Positions 32,345-39,937 of a stretch of 64,000 nt of DNA are shown piece by piece (position 1 is the stretch's first letter; each line of letters opens with the position of its first letter). The notes beneath the pieces were generated by a model. It was not told the DNA's origin and searched no databases. It saw only the letters and a program-made list of their open reading frames with translations. The translations under genes and the position numbers were made by a program. Source of the DNA: Anaerolineae bacterium (GTDB lineage Bacteria > Chloroflexota > Anaerolineae > 4572-78 > J111); the NCBI GenBank assembly GCA_023151115.1, contig JAKLJP010000011.1, forward strand, positions 124,001 to 188,000. Direction: 5' to 3'.

Positions 32345-33058
32345 TTAAGCTTGCGCATCCGCAGCGGTTAGAACGCCCCGGTGGAAGGCCGTAGCTACGA
32401 GCGCTCCGGCAGCGCCGGCCTGCGCTAAGGCATCCAGATCGGCCCGATGGCGCACCCCACCGCCGGCGTAAAAGGCCAAACCTGGAAAGTGGGGGCGCAG
32501 TGAGGTAAGCAGTTCCAGCGGCGGGCCGGCGTTGGACCCTACCCGGATCAGGTCAAGCAAAATAACCTGGCTTAGACCTGACTGGACGGCCAGAGCCACC
32601 AGTTGTTGCGGAGTGTCAATACTGGTAGGGGCGCGTAACACACCATTCTGCAGGTCTACACTGAGAACGAGCCTCTCCGGTGGAAACGCCTGTGCCAGCG
32701 CCGCCAACTGATCCAGCGAGGGCAGCGTTTCGGAGCCGACAATGATCCGAGCCGCGCCTATACCGGCCAGCACTTGTGCCTGCTCAACACTGGCTACACC
32801 CGCGTCAACCCAGAGGGTCAGGCCCAGGCCGGCCAGATCGCGCAGCAGGCCGGTGTGAGCAGGGCGGCCGGCAATAGCATCCAGGTCGGCGACATAGCAA
32901 GTGTGGCAGCCTAACCGATCTCGATAAGCCAGAGCCAGGGTTAGGGGGTCATCGCCGGAGCCTAACACCCCCTGCACCGGGGCGTAGCGCTCCCGCTCAC
33001 CCCGCACGGCGTGGACTGCTTGTCCATCTTTGAGGTCGAGCACAGGGATTATCTGCAT
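32345..33058 (-). CDS. HisA/HisF-like TIM barrel protein of the H4MPT cluster (COG1411 type)
   Basis: 237 aa from ATG 33058; a TTG at 33076 with GAAGG upstream would add six residues. It is a half-barrel-duplicated HisA fold: MQIIPVLDLKDGQAVHAVRG at the N-terminus, YVADLDAI, LWVDAGVAS, IIVGSETLPS, VLSVDLQNG and FYAGGGVRHRADLDALAQAGAAGALVATAFHRG. There is no other histidine gene here. This HisA paralogue is a known companion of methanofuran/H4MPT genes, reaction unknown. It is on the opposite strand to its neighbours. Confidence 0.85.
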   Translation of the reverse strand: MQIIPVLDLKDGQAVHAVRGERERYAPVQGVLGSGDDPLTLALAYRDRLGCHTCYVADLDAIAGRPAHTGLLRDLAGLGLTLWVDAGVASVEQAQVLAGIGAARIIVGSETLPSLDQLAALAQAFPPERLVLSVDLQNGVLRAPTSIDTPQQLVALAVQSGLSQVILLDLIRVGSNAGPPLELLTSLRPHFPGLAFYAGGGVRHRADLDALAQAGAAGALVATAFHRGVLTAADAQA

Positions 33059-33065
33059 AAATTTA

Positions 33066-33167
33066 GGCAGTTTCAAGATTTGAATCCTTCAAAGACGTGG
33101 TGCGTAGTGCGTAACGTAAATACACCACGCACCACAAGAATTGGTGTTTTGTTTTCTTGGAATTGCC
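33066..33167. repeat. Composite element: GGCAATTCCAAGA-type ends around a short-word hairpin, copy 1
   Basis: The ends GGCAGTTTCAAGA and TCTTGGAATTGCC are imperfect inverted repeats. Inside, GTGGTGCGTAGTGCG faces CACCACGCACCAC. A sister element with the same ends and different inner words is at 36261-36364. Confidence 0.6.
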
Positions 33168-33207
33168 TTATTTTATCAGAAACGGGAGGAACCAGAAAGA
33201 TAGCGCT

Positions 33208-34254
33208 ATGACCAGAGAGCCGGACAGTCATTACAGCTCAGGCAACTCGGCAGTTACGGGTTGGGATATTGGCGGGGCTAATCTCAAAGCCGTTCGGCTC
33301 AGCCGCGAAGGGCTACAGGTGGTCCAGCAGCCTTTTGCCGTCTGGCAGCGGCGGGATGAGTTAGCGGAAGCCCTGGCCCGGATTGCGGCCGAACTGGGGC
33401 CTGCCCCTCGCGCAGCGGTGACAATCACGGCGGAACTATCCGATGCTTTTCGAACCAAGCGTGACGGCATAACCTTTGTCCTCGACGCGCTTCAGGCTGC
33501 TCTGTCCGAAACAGAGTTGAAGATTTTTGGCCTGGACGGAAAATTTCACCACCCGGCCAAAGCCTACCAGCAGCCCATGCTGGTCGCCGCCGCTAACTGG
33601 TTGGCTACGGCCCTGCTGGTCGCCCGCGATCTGGCCGACTGCCTGCTGGTGGACATCGGCAGTACCACTACGGATATTACCCCTATCGGCGGAGGTAAGG
33701 TGCTGGCCGAGGGGCGCAATGACCCGGAGCGGTTAGTACGAGGGGAACTGCTTTACACGGGAGCTTCGCGTACCCCGATTTGCGCCCTGGTGCAGCGCGT
33801 CCCGCTGTGGGGCGGCTGGTGCCCGGTCGCTGCCGAGCTTTTTGCTACAACTCAGGATGCGCATCTATTATTGGGACACCTGCCCGCCGAGCAGTGTGCC
33901 AGCCCCAGCGCCGATGGCCGTCCGGCGACGCCGGAGTATGCCCTCGAGCGGCTGGCCCGCGTGGTTTGCGCTGATACAGAACTGCTGAGTCAAGCAGAAG
34001 TTCAGGCTATCGCCCAATATATCGCTAACGAACAAATACATCAGATTGCCGGGGCGATGACCCAGGTGCTTTCGCGGGTCAAAGTTGTCGGGCCGGTGGC
34101 GGCAGTAGGCGCAGGCGCATTTTTGGCCGAGGCCGCCGCCGCCCGATTGGGTTTGGACTATCTGCGACCGGCCACCCTGGCCAGAGGCGCGGCCAGTGTG
34201 GCCGCACCGGCTGTGGCTGTGGCGCTCCTTTTGAACGAGGAAGCTTGTGTTTGA
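33208..34254 (+). CDS. mfnF: MfnF-like protein (COG1548, methanofuran synthesis)
   Basis: 348 aa from ATG 33208 (GGGAGGA is rather far upstream). ASKHA/hydantoinase-like fold: GWDIGGANLKAVRL near the start, LLVDIGSTTTDITPIGGGKVLAEG (second phosphate loop), YTGASRTPICALV and a C-terminal VGAGAFLAEAAAARLGLDY. COG1548 proteins were annotated as H4MPT-linked C1 transfer proteins and later shown in a methanogen to be MfnF, which joins the aminomethylfuran diphosphate to glutamyl-tyramine. The MfnE-like gene overlaps its end by 8 bp, so the two are translated together. Minor differences in substrate are possible in bacteria. Confidence 0.9.
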   Translation: MTREPDSHYSSGNSAVTGWDIGGANLKAVRLSREGLQVVQQPFAVWQRRDELAEALARIAAELGPAPRAAVTITAELSDAFRTKRDGITFVLDALQAALSETELKIFGLDGKFHHPAKAYQQPMLVAAANWLATALLVARDLADCLLVDIGSTTTDITPIGGGKVLAEGRNDPERLVRGELLYTGASRTPICALVQRVPLWGGWCPVAAELFATTQDAHLLLGHLPAEQCASPSADGRPATPEYALERLARVVCADTELLSQAEVQAIAQYIANEQIHQIAGAMTQVLSRVKVVGPVAAVGAGAFLAEAAAARLGLDYLRPATLARGAASVAAPAVAVALLLNEEACV

Positions 34255-34882
34255 TGCTTTGGTCAAGGTAGGAGGGAGTCTCTATCACCAGGCTGAATTG
34301 CCAACGATTTGCGCCGCCTGGGCCAAACTGGCGCAGGCGCATCGCCTGCTGCTCTTGCCGGGCGGTGGCCCTTTTGCCGATCAGGTCCGCGCCGCGGATA
34401 CTCGCTTTCAATTGAGCAGCAGCGCCGCGCACTGGATGGCAATCCTGGCGATGGATCAGTATGCCTACCTGCTGGCGGACTTGATCCCCCAGGCCGTTCT
34501 GGTGCGTGATTTGACTGAGGCAGGGGCCGCCTGCGCCGCCGGACAATTGGCTGTTCTGGCCCCGGCGACTTTGTTGCTCCAGTCAGACCCGTTGTCTCAT
34601 AGCTGGCATATCACCTCGGACTCGATTGCGGCCTGGCTGGCGCAGCAGGCTGATATTCGCTTATTGGCGCTGTTAAAAAGTGTGGCTGGAGTTTACGAGT
34701 CTGACAGGCTGCTGCGGCAAGTTTCAAGACAGATGTTAGCCAACCATGAATTGGTTGACTCTTATTTTGTCCAGATTCTTTCGCCAGCCACGCAGTGCTG
34801 GCTTATAGATGGAGGTCACCCGGAACGATTGGCCGAACTTTTGGGGTCTGGCAGCACTTTGGGCACACAAGTAATGGCGTAA
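34247..34882 (+). CDS. mfnE: MfnE-like amino acid kinase family protein (COG2054)
   Basis: 211 aa, GTG start 34247 with GAGG six bases before it, inside the end of the MfnF-like gene. It is a small amino-acid-kinase/uridylate-kinase fold: LVKVGGSLYHQ, LLPGGGPFADQVR and the C-terminal CWLIDGGHPERL. In methanogens MfnE phosphorylates aminomethylfuranmethyl phosphate to the diphosphate consumed by MfnF, so the E-F overlap fits sequential reactions. Confidence 0.85.
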   Translation: MFDALVKVGGSLYHQAELPTICAAWAKLAQAHRLLLLPGGGPFADQVRAADTRFQLSSSAAHWMAILAMDQYAYLLADLIPQAVLVRDLTEAGAACAAGQLAVLAPATLLLQSDPLSHSWHITSDSIAAWLAQQADIRLLALLKSVAGVYESDRLLRQVSRQMLANHELVDSYFVQILSPATQCWLIDGGHPERLAELLGSGSTLGTQVMA

Positions 34883-34895
34883 ATAGAGATTAGAG

Positions 34896-35017
34896 GTAAC
34901 TACTCAGCCATGTCATTTCGACCGCAGGGAGAAATCCCCGACACCTTACTTTCATGGGCTGCGCCTTGAAGATTTCTCGACCTTCGGTCTCGAAATGACA
35001 TGAGCCTGAGCAGTAAC
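34896..35017. repeat. ~125-bp palindromic repeat, copy 3
   Basis: GTAACTACTCAGCCATGTCATTTCGACC at the left and its inverted form ending ..GAGCAGTAAC at the right. It lies between convergent genes. Confidence 0.85.
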
Positions 35018-35055
35018 AATTAGAGATTATTCGCCTGAATCTCCACACCAAGCGT

Positions 35056-35760
35056 CTAATCTCCCAACCCGGCGCGCAGGGCAGCCACTAACTCCGCCTC
35101 GACTCGGCCATTGACCCGGTCTCCCCGGCACGCCGCGCCGCGAAAACCGGTCACGTCGGGCTGCAAGCGGCGCAGGGTGGGCAGGTCGGTGTGACTTAAT
35201 GAACCGGCCAGGGCGCACAGCAGACCCGCTTCGCGGCACTGGGCTAACCAGCGGGCCAGGGCTGGCTCGGAGCAGTGGTCGAACAAACAGCGACCATCTT
35301 TCAGAGCCGTATCAATCATACAGCCTTTGATGCGGGCGGCGTGGGCCACTTCGGGCAGCAGTTGCCAGGGTAAGGCGCCAATTTCGGCGGCGTCGGCATA
35401 GCCCACGGCAATCAAGGCACATTCGGGATTGGCCAAATGCAGGCTGGACTGTACTTGTTGGAGTAGGGTAATGGCTTCAGTGGGAACGGGGGTCAGCAGC
35501 CCCAATTTAACATCATGGACACCCAGCCGGGCTGCGCCATAGGCAGCCAGGGCCAAAACCCCCGGCGCTGAATTTGACTCGCCCAGGGCTGCGCTGAGGA
35601 CGCTTTCCGGGGGTAATAAAGTCTGGATATCGCCCAGGGCCGCCACTGCAGCAGCCCCCAAGGCGCCTTCGGCGGGATTTTTTACGTCAACAATATCGGC
35701 CCCGCCTTGAAGGGCGGCCTGAGCCTCAACCGCGGAGGTGACACTTATCAATAATTTCAT
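35056..35760 (-). CDS. mfnB: (5-formylfuran-3-yl)methyl phosphate synthase (MfnB, DUF556)
   Basis: 234 aa. MfnB builds the furan ring of methanofuran from two glyceraldehyde-3-phosphate. Matches are MKLLISVTSAVEAQAALQGGADIVDVKNPAEGALGA at the N-terminus with Lys27 (expected Schiff-base type lysine), VHDVKLGLL and GCMIDTALKDGRCLFDH (Lys in DTALKDG), and LAGSLSHTDLPTL. ATG 35760 follows GGGAGAG. It is divergent from the pterin dehydratase gene with 41 bp between starts; the -35 box of that gene lies inside this coding region. Confidence 0.93.
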   Translation of the reverse strand: MKLLISVTSAVEAQAALQGGADIVDVKNPAEGALGAAAVAALGDIQTLLPPESVLSAALGESNSAPGVLALAAYGAARLGVHDVKLGLLTPVPTEAITLLQQVQSSLHLANPECALIAVGYADAAEIGALPWQLLPEVAHAARIKGCMIDTALKDGRCLFDHCSEPALARWLAQCREAGLLCALAGSLSHTDLPTLRRLQPDVTGFRGAACRGDRVNGRVEAELVAALRAGLGD

Positions 35761-35766
35761 TATAAT
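35738..35766 (+). promoter_or_regulatory. Promoter of the pterin dehydratase gene, overlapping mfnB start
   Basis: GTGACA (35738-35743), 17 bp, TATAAT (35761-35766). The -35 box is within the first codons of the divergent mfnB. Confidence 0.6.
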
Positions 35767-35801
35767 TCTCTCCCAAACTATATTGAATTGGAGGAAACAA
35801 C

Positions 35802-36161
35802 ATGGCTGAAGAAATTAAAACTTATAGTGAAGAAGAAGTCAAGGAGAAACTGGCCAAAGAGTTGCCCGGTTGGTACCTGGAAGGCCGCTGGATCCGGCGT
35901 CAGTACAAAACCGATGGCTGGCAGGCCACGTTGATGCTGGTCAACACTATCGGCTACATCGCCGAGGCCGCTTACCATCACCCGGATTTGGAAGTAACCT
36001 GGGCCAAAGTTTGGGTCAAGTTAATGACCCACTCCAGTAACGGCATCACCGATAAGGATTTTGAACTGGCCAAACAGATCGAGTCAGTGGTTTTGTGGCG
36101 GCCAGAGCAGGGGTCGGTGTTTGCGGGGGGCACGCCCAACAAATGGGTCCGGGGTGGTTGA
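35802..36161 (+). CDS. Pterin-4a-carbinolamine dehydratase-like protein
   Basis: 119 aa, ATG 35802 after TTGGAGGA. DCoH/PhhB fold with the catalytic His pair in AEAAYHHPDLEVTWAKVWVKL (HHP, residues ~53-55) and the later THSSNGITDKDFELAKQIE. The family dehydrates 4a-hydroxytetrahydrobiopterin or helps in other pterin and Moco chemistry. Given the neighbours, a role on H4MPT-type pterins is likely, but no aromatic hydroxylase is nearby. Confidence 0.88.
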   Translation: MAEEIKTYSEEEVKEKLAKELPGWYLEGRWIRRQYKTDGWQATLMLVNTIGYIAEAAYHHPDLEVTWAKVWVKLMTHSSNGITDKDFELAKQIESVVLWRPEQGSVFAGGTPNKWVRGG

Positions 36162-36260
36162 TAGCCGCATAGCCTGATTCTACATCCGTTTGTCCCCCTT
36201 GATTAGTGACACTTGTCGCCAACGATAGGGACAAATGTCACTTGCTGAGGGAGAGCTATA

Positions 36261-36364
36261 GCAATTCCAAGAAAACAATGATTCAATATTCGTGTTGCGT
36301 CTTGCGTGTTCCGTCCACTTTACCTCACGCAAGAGGCAACACGTTTTATAAATCTTGGAATTGT
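36261..36364. repeat. Composite element with GCAATTCCAAGA ends, copy 2
   Basis: GCAATTCCAAGA (36261-36272) and TCTTGGAATTGTC (36352-36364) enclose a short-word hairpin of GTTGCGTCTTGCGTG versus CACGCAAGAGGCAAC. Confidence 0.7.
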
Positions 36365-36382
36365 CTAGCCGGAGGAACCCAT

Positions 36383-37828
36383 TTGCCCAACAAAATCCTG
36401 TTTGTAACCGGCCGGCTGGCCGAGCCGGCGCTGCGCCGCACCTTGGCGGCGTTAACGCTGCCCTGCGCTTACGAGATTGTGGTGATGCCGATCTCGATTG
36501 CAGCTTTGATGACCACCTCATGGATGGCCCGCCATTTCACCCTGCCCGCTGCTCACCCCCGCCACCGCCGCATCCCGCCCGACTGCGATTTGGTAATGAT
36601 CCCCGGCCACTGTCAGGGCGACCTGGCCGAAATCGAGCTGGCGTGCAGGTTGCCTGTACAAAAAGGGCCGACCGACCTGCAAGAGCTGCCCTACTACTTT
36701 GGACAGAAAGGGCGGCCTGAAGGTTATGGCCGCTACGACATCCAACTCATCGCCGAAGTTCAGGATGCGCTGCAACTAACCGCAGCCGCCCTGTTAAGCC
36801 GGGCCGAATATTACCGGGCCAGCGGCGCAGAGATCATTGACCTGGGCATTACGCCCGGCAGCGCCCCCGACGCTGTGGCTCGCACCGTGCAACTGCTCAA
36901 ACAGGGGGGATACCCGGTCAGCCTCGACAGCATGGACCCGGCCATTATCCGGGAGGCTGACGCGGCGGGAGCAGATTATATTTTAAGCCTCAACAGCAGC
37001 AACCTGGAACTGGGGCGCAGCCTGCGAGCCATGCCGGTGGTTATCCCCGACGAAGACGGCGACGTGACCTCGCTCTGGCGCAACGCCGAGCAGTTATGGG
37101 CCTGGGGGCGAGATTGCATTCTCGACCCGATCATGCAGCCCATCAGTTTTGGGTTCAGCCGTTCGTTAGCCGACCTTTACCGCACCCGTGAGCGTTATCC
37201 CGAAGCCAAATTGATGATGGGCGCCCATCACCTCAGCGAATTAACCGACGCCGACAGCACCGGCATCAACGCCCTGCTGATGGGCATCGCCCAGGAGTTG
37301 AAACTGTCCTTTGTGTTGACCACCGAAGTGGCCTCATGGGCCAGAGGCAGTATCCGCGAATTAGACCTGGCCCGCCGTTTGATGTACTATGCCATTAATG
37401 CCGGTGTGCCGCCCAAACGATTGGACGAGGGGCTGCTGACCATCAAGGAGAGCCGCCTGTTGCGCTCGACACCGGCGACGCTGCGCGAAATGCAGGCCGC
37501 GCTGACCGACCCCAATTTCCGTATTTTTATCACCGACCAGGATATCTGCGTTTTCAATGCCGACCGCTTTATTGCCGGAACCGATATTGAAACCATTTTT
37601 GAGCAGTTAGGGGTAGACGAAGCCGGACATGCCTTTTATCTGGGGCACGAATTGACCAAAGCGCAATTGGCCTTACAGTTGGGTAAAAATTACCAACAGG
37701 ACCAACCCCTGCGCTGGGGTTATTTAACCGTCGCTGAGGCCCGGTCAGCGCAGGAGCGACACGTCCGCCTGACCCAACGCCGCCGGCCAAAACCTGAACC
37801 GGACGAAGAGGTTCTCTATGATCATTGA
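36383..37828 (+). CDS. Dihydropteroate synthase-like protein (DUF6513 + DHPS fold)
   Basis: 481 aa from TTG 36383, six bases behind GGAGGA; codons further upstream in this frame lie in a repeat. The N-terminal ~150 residues (LFVTGRLAEPALRRTLAAL...VMIPGHCQGDL) are the DUF6513 part. The rest is a TIM barrel like dihydropteroate synthase (IIDLGITPGSAPD, YPVSLDSMDPAIIREADAAGADYILSLNSSN, HHLSELTDADSTGINALLMGIAQEL). This family is shared by methanogens and bacteria with H4MPT and is thought to couple the pterin diphosphate to the RFA-phosphate made by MptG, encoded two genes on. It overlaps the next gene by 11 bp. Confidence 0.9.
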   Translation: MPNKILFVTGRLAEPALRRTLAALTLPCAYEIVVMPISIAALMTTSWMARHFTLPAAHPRHRRIPPDCDLVMIPGHCQGDLAEIELACRLPVQKGPTDLQELPYYFGQKGRPEGYGRYDIQLIAEVQDALQLTAAALLSRAEYYRASGAEIIDLGITPGSAPDAVARTVQLLKQGGYPVSLDSMDPAIIREADAAGADYILSLNSSNLELGRSLRAMPVVIPDEDGDVTSLWRNAEQLWAWGRDCILDPIMQPISFGFSRSLADLYRTRERYPEAKLMMGAHHLSELTDADSTGINALLMGIAQELKLSFVLTTEVASWARGSIRELDLARRLMYYAINAGVPPKRLDEGLLTIKESRLLRSTPATLREMQAALTDPNFRIFITDQDICVFNADRFIAGTDIETIFEQLGVDEAGHAFYLGHELTKAQLALQLGKNYQQDQPLRWGYLTVAEARSAQERHVRLTQRRRPKPEPDEEVLYDH

Positions 37829-38375
37829 ATGTATTTTAACCACAACCGATCCTGAAGGCCGAGTAAATTGCGCCCCGATGGGGGTCGAGTGGGGCGAAGA
37901 AATCATCGTTATCAAGCCTTTTCAAGAGACGGCCACTTATCGGAATCTTCTCTCGCATGCTGCGGCGGTGGTCAACCTGACCGACAATGTGCTATTGTTT
38001 GCCCAAAGCGCCATTGCCAGCCCTATTTTTCCCACCCGCCCGGCGGAAGTGGTCGCCGGGGTGGTGCTGCAAGATGTCTGCTCCTGGCGCGAAGTGCAGG
38101 TGGAGACGATAGAGCGGCACGAACCACGAGCGCGAATTACCACCCGCGTGGTGCGGCGAGGGTTTGCCCGCGAGTTTCTAGGCTTTAACCGGGCTAAACA
38201 TGCCGTTCTCGAAGCGGCCATCCTGGCCACCCGAACCCACATTTTGCCGCGCGACGCTATTTTAGCCGATTTTGAACGGCTGCAAGTAATTGTTGACAAA
38301 ACCGCCGGAGCGCAGGAGCGCGAAGCCATGCAAATTCTGACGGATTATGTGTATGCTGCTTTGGGGGTGTCATGA
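37818..38375 (+). CDS. DUF447 domain protein (flavin-binding-like split barrel)
   Basis: 185 aa. MIIECILTTTDPEGRVNCAPMGVEWG at the N-terminus and FGFNRAKHAVLEAAILATR-type helix (here EFLGFNRAKHAVLEAAILATRTHIL) are typical of DUF447/COG2457. The fold resembles FMN-binding split barrels. It is conserved in methanogens and in bacterial H4MPT clusters; its reaction is unknown, and reduction of a pterin or furan intermediate has been a natural guess. It overlaps both neighbours (11 bp before, 4 bp after), so it is translationally coupled to the DHPS-like and RFAP synthase genes. Confidence 0.9.
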   Translation: MIIECILTTTDPEGRVNCAPMGVEWGEEIIVIKPFQETATYRNLLSHAAAVVNLTDNVLLFAQSAIASPIFPTRPAEVVAGVVLQDVCSWREVQVETIERHEPRARITTRVVRRGFAREFLGFNRAKHAVLEAAILATRTHILPRDAILADFERLQVIVDKTAGAQEREAMQILTDYVYAALGVS

Positions 38376-39319
38376 TGAAAACGGTCTATGTCAAAGCGCC
38401 AGCCCGTTTGCACCTGGGCATGTTTGATATCAGCGGTAGTCTGGGTCGTCGCTTTGGCGGCCTGGGCGTGGCGATTACCAAACCGGCGGTCAGGCTGGAA
38501 GCCAGTCGCAGCGACAAACTGACGGCAGAGGGGCCCGAGACCGCTAGGGTTTTAGAATTTGCCCGCCGTTACTTGGACGCCACATCGCTCCAAGCGGGGG
38601 CGCACTTCCGGGTTGAGCAGGCGATTCCCCGGCATGTGGGGCTAGGCTCTGGCACCAAGTTGGGACTGGCAGTTGCTCAGGCGCTGGCGACCCTCTACGA
38701 TCAAAGCACGGACCCGTATACCTTGGCTCAGGCAGTAGGGCGCGGCCATCGCTCGGCAATAGGGCTGTGGACTTTTGCTCAGGGTGGATTTGTGGTTGAA
38801 GGGGGCCATCGGCCCAACAGTACGCTTCCGGCTCCGCTGCTGCTGCGCTACCCCATGCCGGCCCACTGGTCCTGCGTTTTGGCTATCCCCGATCACTTTA
38901 CCGGTCTCAACGGCCAGGCTGAAGCGACGGCCTTTGAGCAGTTAGCAGTTCCCGCCGATCTAGCCGCCCGAATTGCCCATGTCGTCTTGATGTGGCTGCT
39001 GCCGGCTCTGGTTGAAGGTCAACTGGCTGAATTTGGCGCTGCCTTAACCCAGGTCCAACGCCTGGTCGGCGACTGTTTTAGCCCGGTTCAAGGCGGCCAG
39101 TTCAGCAATTCTCGCTCGGCGGAACTGATTGAAGCCTTCCTGGCTGCAGGCGCTGCCGGAGCCGGTCAAAGTTCATGGGGGCCAGCCGTCTATGGCCTGG
39201 CCGCCGATGAAACGCAGGGCCAACAATTAGTTAGCCTGGCCCAGAAAATTTTGGCCGGGCAGGGGCTGGTAGACTTGGTCACATTCGATAACCAGGGCGT
39301 CCAGGTCGAAAGCGCCTAG
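38372..39319 (+). CDS. mptG: Beta-ribofuranosylaminobenzene 5'-phosphate synthase (RFAP synthase)
   Basis: 315 aa (ATG 38372, or 314 from 38375). GHMP-kinase-like fold with VKAPARLHLGMFDI near the N-terminus, HVGLGSGTKLGLAVAQALA (glycine-rich loop, ~83-101), GRGHRSAIGLWTFAQGGFVVEGGH and QSSWGPAVYGL. The enzyme condenses PRPP with p-aminobenzoate (or 4-hydroxybenzoate) with loss of CO2, the first committed step of the methanopterin side arm. It is a diagnostic gene for H4MPT synthesis. It closes the island; a terminator follows at 39513. Confidence 0.95.
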   Translation: MMKTVYVKAPARLHLGMFDISGSLGRRFGGLGVAITKPAVRLEASRSDKLTAEGPETARVLEFARRYLDATSLQAGAHFRVEQAIPRHVGLGSGTKLGLAVAQALATLYDQSTDPYTLAQAVGRGHRSAIGLWTFAQGGFVVEGGHRPNSTLPAPLLLRYPMPAHWSCVLAIPDHFTGLNGQAEATAFEQLAVPADLAARIAHVVLMWLLPALVEGQLAEFGAALTQVQRLVGDCFSPVQGGQFSNSRSAELIEAFLAAGAAGAGQSSWGPAVYGLAADETQGQQLVSLAQKILAGQGLVDLVTFDNQGVQVESA

Positions 39320-39512
39320 TACGTCGGGTAAGCCTACAGTTTGTAGTGGCGACTTCAATCGCCTGGCCTGCCAAAAACGACTAAAGTCGTTACTACGATC
39401 TGTAGAGTCATTTATGCCGCGTATATTAGCTGCGGATTTTTAGAACTTCGCGGCAGCAGGTTAAAACAGATCGCCCCCAGTTGGTGTAAGCTGTTACTGA
39501 GCCGGTCACCAC

Positions 39513-39538
39513 CCGTCGAGAAATCGGCGGTTTTTTAT
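39513..39538 (+). terminator. Terminator at the end of the C1 island
   Basis: CCGTCGA and TCGGCGG form a 7-bp stem (one G-U) with a GAAA-type loop followed by TTTTTT. Confidence 0.75.
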
Positions 39539-39602
39539 TTAGCCGATACACCTCTCTTTCTGGTTAAGCCGAAAAGCCTAGTCCCACTAAGCTTATCCCC
39601 GG

Positions 39603-39631
39603 TTGTCTTGCTGGTGGAGATGGGCTATAGT
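39603..39631 (+). promoter_or_regulatory. Promoter candidate ahead of the first radical SAM gene
   Basis: TTGTCT (39603-39608), 17-bp spacer, TATAGT (39626-39631). It would give a leader of ~300 nt crossing the GGAAGG hairpin. Confidence 0.45.
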
Positions 39632-39647
39632 GGAGTGGTTTTTTGAG

Positions 39648-39731
39648 GAAAGACGGAAGGTTGGAAGGATGGAAGAGTGGAAGATTGGATATTATTTCAA
39701 TACCCGGCCCTCCAACCTTCCATCCTTCCAG
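39648..39731. repeat. Short-word hairpin (GGAAGGAT type)
   Basis: GGAAGGTTGGAAGGATGGAAG-type words (39654-39684) pair with CTCCAACCTTCCATCCTTCC (39710-39730). Confidence 0.7.
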
Positions 39732-39937
39732 TTTTTGCCTTGCGTTTGGTAATGTTGTAAAATCCGAGAAATTATTATAGTAAGTTTTGTAAAAATTCGA
39801 GATTGATTCGGACTGTAAAGGTTATAAAGCTTGTTCCGAGAAGATAGTGATTTGTCCGTCTTGGGTGTTGTGTAATATAAACGCAAGACGCTGGAACTAC
39901 TTTTACGGCCTGAAAAGTGATAGTGGAGAAAAACGGA

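Larger units (their letters stand above)
39320..39937. other. 618-bp non-coding spacer between C1 island and radical SAM region
   Basis: It holds a GTAGTGGCGACT..AAGTCGTTACTAC palindrome (39342-39400), the terminator at 39513, a promoter-like pair at 39603, a GGAAGG hairpin (39648-39731), and an AATTATTATAGTA..TTTGTAAAAATT block resembling the region before the radical SAM gene at 42281. No ORF or RNA gene is recognised. Confidence 0.6.

Noticed and set aside
32345..33058. Histidine biosynthesis HisA
   Set aside because: No other his gene is nearby and the sequence fits the HisA paralogue that accompanies H4MPT genes.
36206..36382. Longer N-terminus for the DHPS-like protein
   Set aside because: The upstream in-frame codons lie in a palindromic repeat, and the TTG at 36383 has a good GGAGGA site.
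11341..39319. Methanogenesis locus or archaeal contig
   Set aside because: There is no mcr, mtr or F420 gene; ribosome sites, sigma70-type promoters, lipoprotein signals and MtdB are bacterial.
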